Shown: positions 44,135 through 53,207 of the stretch, one piece after another
How positions within the stretch are numbered: position 1 is the stretch's first letter
Layout: each line of letters begins with the position of its first letter
From: Hyphococcus luteus
Lineage (GTDB): Bacteria; Pseudomonadota; Alphaproteobacteria; Caulobacterales; Parvularculaceae
Length of the DNA: 64,000 nucleotides
Assembly (NCBI RefSeq): GCF_002943565.1
Contig: NZ_PJCH01000005.1
Coordinates: 62,001-126,000 of the forward strand
Reading direction: 5' to 3'
The notes under the pieces: model-generated
Told to the model about the DNA's origin: nothing
Database searches by the model: none
Seen by the model: only the letters and a program-made list of their open reading frames with translations
Program-made: the position numbers and the translations under genes

Positions 44135-45274
44135 TCAGTAACCGCGCATCTGCGCGAGCCGGTCGGCGTGGAAAGACCCGTCGCCGAACATTTCCTGGGC
44201 GACGCGGATGCGCTTCATGTAAAAACCGACATCATATTCGTCTGTCATGCCAATGCCGCCATGCATCTGCACGGCTTCCTGGCTGGCGAGCTTGGCGACC
44301 TCCCCGGCCTTGGCCTTGGCCAGCGAACAGATCGGCCCCGCCATGCCGTAATTCTCGTCGAGCTCCTGCAGCGCTTTCAGAACCGCGGATTTCACAAGCT
44401 CGATTTCCGAATAAAGATGCGCGGCGCGATGCTGCAGCGCCTGGAAGGTTCCGATCTCGGTCCCGAACTGCTTGCGTTCTTTGAGATAAGTCACGGTCAT
44501 GGCGAAAGCCTGCTGCGCGGCGCCCGACATTTCAGCCGAAAGCCCGGCGCGCCCGGCGTTTAAGACGCCTTCAAGCGCCATATAGCCGCCATCGACTTCG
44601 CCCAGAACATCGTCGCCGGTCGCTTCGACGCCGTCGAATGTGATGCGCGCGGCGTTGCGGCTGTCGATCATCGCCGTGCGCTCCACGGAGACGCCTTTCG
44701 CCTTCGCATCCACGAGGAAGAGCGTCAGCCCGTCCGTCTCGCCGGCCGAACCGGCGGAGCGCGCCGCAACGATGATCTTGTCGGCCACATGTCCGTCGGC
44801 GACAAAGGTCTTGTCGCCGGACAGCTTGAACCCGTTGCCGTGCTTTTCCGCCTGCATGGCGATTTTGGCGGGGCCGTGCTTGCGGGTCTCATCGACGGCC
44901 AGCGCATAGAGCGCCTCGCCGCCCGCAATTTTCGGCAGGTTCTCCTGTTTCTGGGCGTCGCTGCCGATCTTCTTGAACGCCGTCGCGGCGAGGATCGAGG
45001 TCGAAAGGAACGGCGAGGCCGTCAGGGTGCGGCCCATTTCCTCGGCGAGGACCCCGGCGCCCACAAACCCGAAATCGGCGCCGCCATGTTCTTCGCTGAC
45101 GAGAATCCCGGCCCAGCCCATCTCCGCCATTTCTTTCCAGAGATCGCGGGAAAATCCGTCTGGATCTTTCGCATCGCGTAATTTGCGCAAGGCGGAGACC
45201 GGCGCTTTTGTCTCCAGAAATCCGTGCGCCGACTCGCGCAGCATTTCCTGTTCTTCGGTGAGGACGAGAGGCAT
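44135..45274 (-). CDS. acyl-CoA dehydrogenase, small-subunit type
   Basis: A 379-aa ACAD-fold protein. MPLVLTEEQEMLRESAHGFL at the start and EAVQMHGGIGMTDEYDVGFYMKR near the end are typical. The catalytic-base position (usually YEGT near the C-terminus) is not recognisable; the segment reads AQEMFGDGSFHADRL. It probably pairs with the 404-aa ACAD encoded just upstream, as PimD with PimC or the FadE alpha/beta pairs. Substrate unknown. Confidence 0.92.
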   Translation of the reverse strand: MPLVLTEEQEMLRESAHGFLETKAPVSALRKLRDAKDPDGFSRDLWKEMAEMGWAGILVSEEHGGADFGFVGAGVLAEEMGRTLTASPFLSTSILAATAFKKIGSDAQKQENLPKIAGGEALYALAVDETRKHGPAKIAMQAEKHGNGFKLSGDKTFVADGHVADKIIVAARSAGSAGETDGLTLFLVDAKAKGVSVERTAMIDSRNAARITFDGVEATGDDVLGEVDGGYMALEGVLNAGRAGLSAEMSGAAQQAFAMTVTYLKERKQFGTEIGTFQALQHRAAHLYSEIELVKSAVLKALQELDENYGMAGPICSLAKAKAGEVAKLASQEAVQMHGGIGMTDEYDVGFYMKRIRVAQEMFGDGSFHADRLAQMRGY

Positions 45275-45329
45275 GTTACTTTTCCAATCCTGTCGCGATT
45301 AATGCACTAATAGCCGCTTCGTGAGGTGT

Positions 45330-45563
45330 TTATTTTTTGCGATGAAACCTGAGGACTCCGACAAAAAGAAAAACAGCGAACATGATGAAATAGAAAAGCA
45401 ATACTCCTCCACATCCATTCTTCGGCCCATTCAACAAACACACCGATGAAAACAATGTCTTTCCATCCAGACCAACCTTGACGGCCACGTTGATAACATC
45501 AAAAACGCCGCCCGCTAACAGCGCCCAAAACCCTGCAAAGAGAATGCTCTTCAAGACCCTCAT
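45330..45563 (-). CDS. small two-helix membrane protein, AT-richer than context
   Basis: A 77-aa protein with two hydrophobic segments (SILFAGFWALLAGGVFDVI and VLLFYFIMFAVFLFVGVL) around a loop with two Cys (SVCLLNGPKNGCGG), ending in a basic tail. The ATG at 45563 is the sensible start; the longer frame runs into the upstream ACAD. It splits the two ACAD genes and is less GC-rich than both. No family recognised. Confidence 0.6.
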   Translation of the reverse strand: MRVLKSILFAGFWALLAGGVFDVINVAVKVGLDGKTLFSSVCLLNGPKNGCGGVLLFYFIMFAVFLFVGVLRFHRKK

Positions 45564-45580
45564 GTAAAAACCTTCGTCGC

Positions 45581-46795
45581 TTATGCGCCCGGCAGTTCGA
45601 GAATGCGCTTGGCGATGATGTTGAGCTGCACTTCCGAGGTGCCGCCTTCGATGGAGTTGGCCTTGGTGCGGAGCCAGTTGCGCGCGCGTTTGCCGTCCTT
45701 GGTGCGCTCGCCTTCCCATTCAAGCTCGTCGGAGCCGCCCATATCCATAAGAATTTCAAAGCGGCGTTTGTTATATTCCGTGCCGTAATATTTCAGCATG
45801 GAGGAATTGGCGCCGACGCCCTGTCCGGCTTTGGCTTCGTCTTTCATGCGCTCTAGCGTCAACAGGAACGCCCAGCCGTCGACTTCGGCCTGCGCGATTT
45901 TTCCGCGCAACAAGGGATCGGCGAGCCGTCCGCCTTCTTCGCGGCCAACCTCGTCCGCGGCGACCTGGCCCATGCCGCGCGAGGACATGGCGTTGCCGAC
46001 GCTGCCCGCGCCGCCGGAAATCATTTCGCGCTCATGGGTCAACAGATATTTCGCGACGTCCCAGCCGCGATTGATCTCGCCGACAATCGCAGAGACGCCC
46101 GGCGCGTATTCCTTCGGCGCAGTTGCATCGTCGAAAAAGGTTTCGCAGAAAGGCGAGTTGCCGGAGATCAGCTTGATCGGCTTCGTCGTGACGCCCTTCT
46201 GGTCCATGTCGATCAGAATGAAGCTGATGCCGTTATGCTTCGTGGCTTTCGGATCGGTCCTGACCAGCACGAAAATCCAGTCGGATTTGTCAGCGTAAGA
46301 GGTCCAGATTTTCTGGCCGTTGATCAACCAATGGTCGCCCTTGTCCTCGCACTTGCATTGCAAAGATGCGAGGTCCGAGCCGGCGTTGGGTTCGGAATAG
46401 CCCTGGCACCAGCGGATTTCGCCGCGCGCGATGGGCGGCAGGAAATGAGCTTTCTGTTCATGGGTCCCGTATTTCAAAAGCGCGGGACCGAGCATCCAGA
46501 TGCCGAAGCTTTCGAGCGGCGAGCGGCATTTCAGGTCGCGCATCTCCGCTTTCAGGACTTTCACTTCCTCTTTCGAAAGTCCGCCGCCGCCATATTCTTT
46601 CGGCCAGGCCGGCACGGTCCAGCCTTTTTCCGCCATGCGGTCGAGCCAGAGTTTCTGGGCGTCCGACTGGAATTTCCACTGCTTGCCGCCCCAGCAGACG
46701 TTTTCCTCGCCGGCGGCGCCGTCGCGCATCTCCTCGGGGCAGTTTTCTTCAAGCCATTGGCGCGCTTCGGCGCGGAACGTTTCAAGGTCGCTCAT
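45581..46795 (-). CDS. acyl-CoA dehydrogenase, large-subunit type
   Basis: A 404-aa ACAD. GYSEPNAGSDLASLQCKCED carries the flavin and substrate contacts, and the C-terminus has NSIEGGTSEVQLNIIAKRILELPG, where the Glu in IEGG is the expected catalytic base. Length and motifs resemble PimC, the pimeloyl-CoA dehydrogenase large subunit. The second ACAD at 44135-45274 would be its partner. The start overlaps the DUF1272 stop by 4 bp. Confidence 0.93.
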   Translation of the reverse strand: MSDLETFRAEARQWLEENCPEEMRDGAAGEENVCWGGKQWKFQSDAQKLWLDRMAEKGWTVPAWPKEYGGGGLSKEEVKVLKAEMRDLKCRSPLESFGIWMLGPALLKYGTHEQKAHFLPPIARGEIRWCQGYSEPNAGSDLASLQCKCEDKGDHWLINGQKIWTSYADKSDWIFVLVRTDPKATKHNGISFILIDMDQKGVTTKPIKLISGNSPFCETFFDDATAPKEYAPGVSAIVGEINRGWDVAKYLLTHEREMISGGAGSVGNAMSSRGMGQVAADEVGREEGGRLADPLLRGKIAQAEVDGWAFLLTLERMKDEAKAGQGVGANSSMLKYYGTEYNKRRFEILMDMGGSDELEWEGERTKDGKRARNWLRTKANSIEGGTSEVQLNIIAKRILELPGA

Positions 46796-47058
46796 CTCGG
46801 CGCTCCTTTTCTGTTTCTCATCGTTGTTCGGACGGCGTGTCTTTCAGGCCCGCACAGAATTCGCCGATTTCGGCGCGGCGTCTTCGGGCGGATCGGGCGC
46901 GGCGCGAAGCCGCCGCCGCAATTCGGGCAGACATTATGGAGCACAGTGTCGACGCAAGTCGCGCAGAAGGCGCACTCATAAGTGCAGATGCGCGCCTCGA
47001 CCGCATCGGGCGGCAGGTCCTTGTCGCACCATTCGAAATTGGGCCGGATTTCCAGCAC
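46792..47058 (-). CDS. DUF1272 zinc-ribbon protein
   Basis: An 88-aa protein matching DUF1272: MLEIRPNFEWCDKDLPPDAVEARICTY-type opening, CAFCATCVDTVLHNVCPNCGGGF, PRPIRP. Six Cys in paired CxxC steps form a double zinc ribbon. After residue ~60 the tail is basic and not recognisable. The family function is unknown. It overlaps the next ACAD gene by ATGA, so it belongs to the operon. Confidence 0.9.
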   Translation of the reverse strand: MLEIRPNFEWCDKDLPPDAVEARICTYECAFCATCVDTVLHNVCPNCGGGFAPRPIRPKTPRRNRRILCGPERHAVRTTMRNRKGAPR

Positions 47059-47151
47059 GCCCCGCTCTCCTCACATGACGGAACGGTTTTCTCCGCCTTT
47101 TTGGCCCCGTGCAAGCTTTTGATGCAGTGCGGTAGGCATAAAAGCAGGGAT

Positions 47152-48048
47152 TTAGACAGAAGCTTTTGCTGACTGAAGCTGGCGCCAGCAATCATTAAAC
47201 TGTGGGACTAACATGAGACGGCAACCATCATGGTCTTGCGAAGTAACCCTCGTGCCGTCCCATGCCACCAGCCTACCATTTTCCGGCACACCGGCAACGA
47301 AACAAGCTGACCAAAGAACATATCCACTTTTTACCAACCTGCCTTCATAACTATTGAGAACGTAGGACAGCATACGAACCATGCTCATTCCTAGTTCTTG
47401 GATAACTTCGGCAATATTGATTTCATCTGGGGGAGAGGTCAAATCTGCAATTAAGATTTTTCCCCAGCCAAAAGAAGAGACTGTCAACACAGTCTTACTA
47501 ATCTCAATTTTTAGCTCTGCACTTTCTGCAGGACCACCCCTTTGTGGCAGGCGCAGGAGATAGATGTCCAAGTCAGGAATAGAATAATGGCTTGAGTAAT
47601 TTCGTAACTTATAAAACAGCCGGTGTGCGAAACAATTGTCAAATTCATCGCTTAAAAGCTTTTTAAAACCCTTGGCCTGCTGAGATTTATCGCCAAACGA
47701 TGATGAAATTATGCGACTACAAATGTCCCGCATGGCAGAAAAAGAGTAAAGTATGTTTGAAAACCGTTGGCCAAATCGTGTCTTTGCACGAAGCAGCCAG
47801 TTTGGGTCTGATACTATCTTTGCGCCCCCAGCTTTTGCCTCTTCCAATACATGAGAAGCCGTAGAGGCAAAATCTTCCAAATTAAGGCGAAAAAAATCGG
47901 ACGTCTCCACCACTTCATACACTGAAGAAACAACCGACTGCGCCTCCTCAAGTATTTTTAATTGATGCGCATTTAGCGGGTCATCGCATTTGCATCTGAC
48001 ATGCGCCCCTGCTTCATCAAACAAGAGATATCCAAGGTGAAACGTCAT
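47152..48048 (-). CDS. AT-rich gene with HEPN-like RNxxxH motif, unknown function
   Basis: A 298-aa protein from a segment near 40-46 % GC, against roughly 62 % around it. In the middle, near residue 150, it has FAHRLFYKLRNYSSHYSIPD; the R-N-Y-S-S-H string fits the catalytic R-N-x3-H of HEPN ribonuclease domains, set in helices as expected. No signal peptide or membrane span is seen. Its AAGGTG ribosome site overlaps the stop of the ligase gene. Codon and base use suggest a recent arrival. The HEPN call is inference from one motif. Confidence 0.6.
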   Translation of the reverse strand: MTFHLGYLLFDEAGAHVRCKCDDPLNAHQLKILEEAQSVVSSVYEVVETSDFFRLNLEDFASTASHVLEEAKAGGAKIVSDPNWLLRAKTRFGQRFSNILYSFSAMRDICSRIISSSFGDKSQQAKGFKKLLSDEFDNCFAHRLFYKLRNYSSHYSIPDLDIYLLRLPQRGGPAESAELKIEISKTVLTVSSFGWGKILIADLTSPPDEINIAEVIQELGMSMVRMLSYVLNSYEGRLVKSGYVLWSACFVAGVPENGRLVAWDGTRVTSQDHDGCRLMLVPQFNDCWRQLQSAKASV

Positions 48049-48056
48049 GAAACACC

Positions 48057-49766
48057 TTAAACTGATAACGCCGGCGGATGCTGGAGCGCGATCTTTCTCA
48101 CCGTGATCTTGTCGAATTTCGCCGTGCCGAGGCGCGGCAGCTTGGAGGGCGAAATCCAGATGCGCTCGGGCACCTTGAACTCGGCGAGGTCCTCGGCGAT
48201 GAAGCGCCGCAAATCCTCCACATCGATGCTCATCCCGTCTTTCGGATAAACCACCAGGCCGACCCGTTCGCCCATCACTTCATCGGGCACGGAAAACACC
48301 ACCGCCTCGGCGACGTCGCCATGCTCATAGACGCGGTTTTCGACCTCGAGACAGGAGATGTTTTCGCCGCCGCGGATGATCACGTCCTTGATGCGGTCGA
48401 CGATGTAGAGATAGTCCTCCTTGTCCATCTTGCCGAGGTCGCCGGTGCGGAACCAGCCGTCGGGGGTAATGGATTTCGCGGTGTCTTCGGGCAGGTTGTG
48501 ATAGCCGCGGAAATTGGCGGGGCTTTTGATCCAGATTTCGCCGGCCTCGCCGCGCGGAACCTCCTCGCCGGCCTCATTCATAATCTTGATGTCGGTGACC
48601 GGCGGCACGGGACGTCCCGTCGAATCGGGCCGGGCGAGATAATCGCCTTGCGAGATAACGCAGCCGAGCGCGTTGGTCTCCGATAATCCGTAACCGGATG
48701 ACGGCTTGCCGTATTCGAATTTTTTCGCCAGTTTTTTGACATGCTCGGCGGGCCGCTTGGCGCCGCCGGAGCCGATGTCGATGAGGCTCGGCAGGCCTTC
48801 CGGCCCCACCGCCTGCATCAACTCGAAAGACTGGCTCGGCACGCCGACGAAATTGGTGAGCTTTTCGCGGTTGATGATATTTGCGGCCTCTTTCGGGTCC
48901 CAGCGATACATCATCGCCATGCGCCGGCCGACCATATAGGAAAGAAGAAAGATCGAGTGCGAACCAGTAACGTGAAACAGCGGGATCGCCAGGAGGATGC
49001 CCGGATCGTCGCCGAAAGGGCTGACCCCGCCGCGCACCTCTTTCAGGACCGCCGCAACGAAAGACCAGGAAAACAGCGTTGAAATCGCCCCGCGATGGGT
49101 GAGGACGACGCCTTTCGGGTGGCCCGTGGAGCCCGAGGTGTAGACAATGCAGAAATCGTCGTCCGGATGTATGTCGACGTCGGGCGCGGCGTCGCTTTTT
49201 GCGCCCGCGATCAGATCTTCATAGCGGTAATCGGCGCCGCCCTCTTCGCGCGCGAGCACCAGCGTCAGGCCAAGCTCGTCTTTTAAGGGCGCGATATAGT
49301 CGAGGCGCTTTTTATCGGCGATGACGATCTTCGCGCCGCAGTCCTGAAGCCCGTAATGAAGCTCTTCTTCCTTCCACCAGGCGTTCAGGGGCACGACCAC
49401 GGCGCCGAGCGCGATCACCGCCATATAGCTGACGCACCATTCGGGATAATTGCGCATCGCAAGGGCGACCTTGTCGCCCTGTTTGACGCCGAGTTCGTCA
49501 TGAAGGGCGTTGGCGAGGCGGCAGGCGCGCCGCCACAGCTCGGCGAAGCTGATCCGCTCATCCTCGAAAATGAGGAATTCTTTCTCCCCATGGGTGACGG
49601 CGCTCGCCGCGAAAAGCCCGGCGAGGCTCTTGGGGGCATTCTCGAACACCCGGTAGGCAGCGCCGCGGATTTCCGCTTCGCCCACCTTGAACATGGGATT
49701 TTCCGCCAGCAGCTTGAATGCGGCGGCGGCGGTCTTGGCCGGGTCGAGCGGCGCGGGGTCGGCCAT
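48057..49766 (-). CDS. acyl-CoA synthetase (AMP-forming ligase)
   Basis: A 569-aa ANL-superfamily ligase. The AMP-binding motif is YTSGSTGHPKGVVLTH, with SSGYGLSETNA, DGWFRTGDLGKMD and VDRIKDVIIRGGENI further on. The acylation Lys lies near the C-terminus in PRLGTAKFDKI. It activates an organic acid to its CoA thioester and opens the acyl-CoA cluster. The context recalls PimA-type ligases for dicarboxylic or medium-chain acids, but the substrate cannot be read from sequence. Confidence 0.94.
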   Translation of the reverse strand: MADPAPLDPAKTAAAAFKLLAENPMFKVGEAEIRGAAYRVFENAPKSLAGLFAASAVTHGEKEFLIFEDERISFAELWRRACRLANALHDELGVKQGDKVALAMRNYPEWCVSYMAVIALGAVVVPLNAWWKEEELHYGLQDCGAKIVIADKKRLDYIAPLKDELGLTLVLAREEGGADYRYEDLIAGAKSDAAPDVDIHPDDDFCIVYTSGSTGHPKGVVLTHRGAISTLFSWSFVAAVLKEVRGGVSPFGDDPGILLAIPLFHVTGSHSIFLLSYMVGRRMAMMYRWDPKEAANIINREKLTNFVGVPSQSFELMQAVGPEGLPSLIDIGSGGAKRPAEHVKKLAKKFEYGKPSSGYGLSETNALGCVISQGDYLARPDSTGRPVPPVTDIKIMNEAGEEVPRGEAGEIWIKSPANFRGYHNLPEDTAKSITPDGWFRTGDLGKMDKEDYLYIVDRIKDVIIRGGENISCLEVENRVYEHGDVAEAVVFSVPDEVMGERVGLVVYPKDGMSIDVEDLRRFIAEDLAEFKVPERIWISPSKLPRLGTAKFDKITVRKIALQHPPALSV

Positions 49767-49851
49767 AATCGGAACTGTCCTTCTTGCTGCGCGAAGGATT
49801 CTTTTAGCCGAGGGCGCGCGGGCAAGAAACTATCGCGTGCAGTAGGACCGG

Positions 49852-51375
49852 TTAATTGCGGGAAAGACGTTTCGCCGTCACGGCGATGGCGGCGAGCGCC
49901 CGGGTCTCGACCCCGTCGGGAGCGCCCTCGGCGCGCCAGAGCGCAAAGAGCGCCGCGACATAAAGGCCGGCGCCGGAGAGACTGTCGAGCCCGAGCCGCC
50001 AGACCGGCGCCAGCCCCTCCAGGGGGAGGACGATAGGGCGCAAGGCGAGAAACCAGAGCGCCATCAAAGCGACCGCGCCGATGGGCCGACGCGCGCTCCA
50101 CAAGGGCGCCCAGAACGCCCCGCCCCCGGCCCGCGCAAAGAGGGCGAAATTGAGAGCGACGTGAAAGAGCCCCATCCCCGCCGCAGCGGCGACCGCGCCC
50201 TGAAGGCCGTGCGCCATGGCGGCCCAGATGAAAACCGGCATGCGCACGAGGAAAAAGATCAGCTCACGGAAAAAGACAAGGCGCGTGAGCCCCAGCGCCA
50301 CCGCATAGGCTTGCGTTGCAAAAAACAGGGACTGCAATCCGATCACCGGCGCCAGAAGCGCGATGGCGGGCGCCGCCTCGGCCCATTTCTCGCCCAGCAC
50401 CACGGCGGTGAAATCCCGCGCAACGAAAGCAAGCCCGAAAGCGGCGGGCATAGCGAAGGCGCCCAAAGCTTCGACCCCCCTTAAAAACGCTGCGCGCATG
50501 CGGTCCGGTTCGCCCTGCATCTCCGACAGGCCTGGATAGAGCGCGCGGGTCACCGGCCCCGCGATCTGGCCCGCAGCAAGTTCGGACAGATGCAGCCCCA
50601 TAAAATAGACGCCCGCCCCGCCGCCGCCTGCGAGGCGCGTCAGGATCGGCACGTCGAGCTTGTTGTTGAGCGCCGCCATGAAGCTGACGCCTGCAAGCCA
50701 CCCCGAAAAGCCAAAGACTTTCGAAAAGGATTTGAAGCTGAAGCGCGGCAGATGCGGCCTTAACGCATAAGACAGGACAAGCTGCACGAACCCGCCCGCA
50801 ATCAGCCCGCAGATGATCGCCCAATAGGTGCGAAAGATGATCGCGACGGTCAGCGAAACGGCGACGCCCGCCAGCCGGTTTAAAATCGTGGCGATAAACT
50901 CGCGCGAAAATTTGAGCTCGCGCTCGAACTCGTAAAAGCGCGGATTGACGAGCCCCATCATCGCCGGAAAGGCCGCGACCCCGGCGAAAGTCCAGAACAG
51001 GCGCGGATCGTCATAAAACTGCGCTGCGAGCGGCGCCGAAGCGAGAAGCGCCGCGCCGATGACCAAGCCCCGCAAGGCCGAAAGCGTAAACAGCGTGTCG
51101 AGGTCTTTGCGGCCCGCATCGCGAAACCGCACCACCGCCTGGGAGACGCCGATATCGGAGATCCCCTGCAGGAGCTGCATCATGATGGTCGCGGTTGCGA
51201 CGACGCCGATGGCGTCCGGCGCCAGGAGCCGCGCGACGCCGATGGTGTTGACCGCCCCGAGCGCCCGCGCGATCAGCCCGGCGCCGAAGATCCAGGCCGC
51301 GCCGCGGGCGACGCGCGCCGTCAGCGACGGGGTCTCCTGCAAAGCTGGCGAAAAGCTGGTCGTGGAATCGGACAT
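49852..51375 (-). CDS. polysaccharide flippase (oligosaccharide/lipopolysaccharide exporter)
   Basis: A 507-aa protein with about 12-14 membrane helices. The N-terminal ARGAAWIFGAGLIARALGAVNTI and LLAPDAIGVVATATIMMQL match the Wzx/MOP-superfamily polysaccharide exporters. The start at 51375 is chosen, discarding a long Arg/Pro-rich extension. It is divergent from the inositol monophosphatase gene. No other polysaccharide genes are adjacent; a glycosyltransferase gene is 8 kb away. Confidence 0.88.
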   Translation of the reverse strand: MSDSTTSFSPALQETPSLTARVARGAAWIFGAGLIARALGAVNTIGVARLLAPDAIGVVATATIMMQLLQGISDIGVSQAVVRFRDAGRKDLDTLFTLSALRGLVIGAALLASAPLAAQFYDDPRLFWTFAGVAAFPAMMGLVNPRFYEFERELKFSREFIATILNRLAGVAVSLTVAIIFRTYWAIICGLIAGGFVQLVLSYALRPHLPRFSFKSFSKVFGFSGWLAGVSFMAALNNKLDVPILTRLAGGGGAGVYFMGLHLSELAAGQIAGPVTRALYPGLSEMQGEPDRMRAAFLRGVEALGAFAMPAAFGLAFVARDFTAVVLGEKWAEAAPAIALLAPVIGLQSLFFATQAYAVALGLTRLVFFRELIFFLVRMPVFIWAAMAHGLQGAVAAAAGMGLFHVALNFALFARAGGGAFWAPLWSARRPIGAVALMALWFLALRPIVLPLEGLAPVWRLGLDSLSGAGLYVAALFALWRAEGAPDGVETRALAAIAVTAKRLSRN

Positions 51376-51550
51376 GGAGCGTCCCGGAACTGGACGGCCG
51401 GACGGAGGTCCGGCGCGTGACATTAACGAAAAGGCGCGAGGCGGCCGGAAAGCCGGCGGCGCCCCCGCGAAAGGCTTGCACAAGCGGCGCCGCGGCGTAT
51501 GGTGCGCGCCCAATCCTCAAAAGCGCCTTAACCCTTTAAAGCAAGCTCTC

Positions 51551-52345
51551 ATGCCCCACGCCTCCGCCCTGATGACTGTGATGATCAACGCCGCCCGCAA
51601 GGCCGCCCGCGGATTGACCCGCGATTTCGGCGAGACCCAGGCCTTGCAGGTGTCGCGCAAGGGCGCGGCGGATTTCGTCAGCCGCGCCGACCACAAGGCC
51701 GAGCAGGACATCTTCGAAGAGCTGTCGCGGGCGCGCCCGAAATACGGCTTCATCATGGAAGAGCGCGGCGAGATCGAAGGAACGGACAATTCCAACCGCT
51801 GGATCGTCGACCCGCTCGACGGCACCACGAACTTCCTGCATGGCCTGCCGCAATTCGCGATTTCCATCGCGCTCGAGCGCGACCGCCAGCCCTACGCCGG
51901 CGTCGTCTTCAACCCGGCGACGGATGAGCTTTTCTGGGCCGAAAAAGGCGAAGGCGCCTATTTGAACGACCGGCGCATCCGCGTCTCGGGCCGCGACGAT
52001 TTAAGCGCCTCTCTTTTCGCCTGCGGGCTGCCTTTCGCGGGGCGACCGGGCCGCAAGGAAGCCCTCGCCGAGGCCAAGCGCGTGTTGAAGGAAACCGCGG
52101 GCGTCCGGCGCTTCGGCGCCGCAGCCCTTGACCTCGCCTTTGTGGCGGCGGGACGTTTCGACGGGTTCTGGGAGCGCCATTTGAACATCTGGGACGTCGC
52201 CGCCGGCGCGGTGCTCGTGCGCGAGGCTGGCGGCATGGTCACCGAGATCGAAGGCGGCAGGGACTTCCTCAACGCCGGATCGATCCTCGCGACTAATGCG
52301 GAAATTTACGACCAGCTGAAGGCGCTTCTCACTGACGAGGACTGA
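51551..52345 (+). CDS. suhB: inositol monophosphatase family protein
   Basis: A 264-aa Mg-dependent phosphatase. Motifs are IMEERGEIEG, WIVDPLDGTTNFLHGLPQFA and NIWDVAAGAVLVREAGG, all with the metal ligands of the IMPase family. SuhB in other bacteria also acts in ribosomal RNA antitermination. The ATG at 51551 gives the family length; the open frame extends 490 bp upstream over the opposite flippase gene and is not real there. Confidence 0.94.
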   Translation: MPHASALMTVMINAARKAARGLTRDFGETQALQVSRKGAADFVSRADHKAEQDIFEELSRARPKYGFIMEERGEIEGTDNSNRWIVDPLDGTTNFLHGLPQFAISIALERDRQPYAGVVFNPATDELFWAEKGEGAYLNDRRIRVSGRDDLSASLFACGLPFAGRPGRKEALAEAKRVLKETAGVRRFGAAALDLAFVAAGRFDGFWERHLNIWDVAAGAVLVREAGGMVTEIEGGRDFLNAGSILATNAEIYDQLKALLTDED

Positions 52346-53066
52346 GCGCGTCTTCCTTGCGCTTGCGGCGCATCCCCGCAAACCCGAACGCGCCGAGCCC
52401 CGCCGCCATCAAGGGCGCGGCGGCCGGAAGCGGCACTTCCGACGGCGGCAGGACATTCTGATCGGCGGTGAAGATGACCGACGGAATCGGCCCCGCGCCT
52501 TTCGCGTTGAAGGTCATAACCTGGCCGAAGGCGTTGTCATTTTCATTCATAAACGTCCAGACGATCGGATTACTCCCCGACACCGAGGTGCTTCCGCGCC
52601 CGAGACCGCCCGCCGTGCTCGCCGTCAGCACTTCGATGGCCGGGTCGCTGAAAGCGAAGCTCAAATCGAACGAGAAATCCGTCATGCGCGCGCTGCCGAG
52701 AGCGAACCCCGACTGCGCGGAGGCTTCAATGGTCCCATCATCAAGCAGGTCGATATTCAGATACCCCGATGACGGACCGTAGATGCCGGAGCCGGTGAGA
52801 TAGAGCGTGAATTCGTGACCGTCGCCGATCGTCGCCGTATTGGAACCGAGCAGCGAAACCGTCAGCGGCCCGTAAGGCGCGCTCTGATAGCAGTCGCCCG
52901 GTTCGCAGGCGCGTCCATCCGACGTCACATTCACGGCGAGCGAGACTTCTGTCCCGTCAAAACTCGTAATCGGCGCCGCTTTCGCCGCCCCGTAAAAGAC
53001 GGCCCCGGCCGCCAGCAAGCCCGGAACAACCTGCCCGAAGAAAGTCCGTTTGAAAGATATCCGCAT
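52329..53066 (-). CDS. VPLPA-CTERM sorting-signal protein
   Basis: A 245-aa exported protein with an N-terminal signal peptide and a C-terminal sorting signal: VPLPAAAPLMAAGLGAFGF followed by MRRKRK. The middle is Gly/Ser/Thr-rich beta-type sequence typical of secreted PEP-CTERM-like proteins. VPLPA-CTERM tags are handled by an exosortase, whose gene is not in this window. The 3' end overlaps suhB by 17 bp convergently. The function is unknown. Confidence 0.88.
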   Translation of the reverse strand: MRISFKRTFFGQVVPGLLAAGAVFYGAAKAAPITSFDGTEVSLAVNVTSDGRACEPGDCYQSAPYGPLTVSLLGSNTATIGDGHEFTLYLTGSGIYGPSSGYLNIDLLDDGTIEASAQSGFALGSARMTDFSFDLSFAFSDPAIEVLTASTAGGLGRGSTSVSGSNPIVWTFMNENDNAFGQVMTFNAKGAGPIPSVIFTADQNVLPPSEVPLPAAAPLMAAGLGAFGFAGMRRKRKEDALSPRQ

Positions 53067-53207
53067 TGTCTCCCCCATGCCGAAATTACGCACAACTAAA
53101 AACGCCCGGACCGAGAAACGATCCGGATGCGCTCTATTTTAAGGCGAAGCGGCGGAGGCGGGTATTGGCGCCCCTGACCAGAACCCTTCCGGTTCCGGCA
53201 AAATCGG

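Noticed and set aside
51059..51550. N-terminal extension of the suhB frame
   Set aside because: The extra residues lie antisense to the flippase gene and do not match the IMPase family; the ATG at 51551 gives the normal length.
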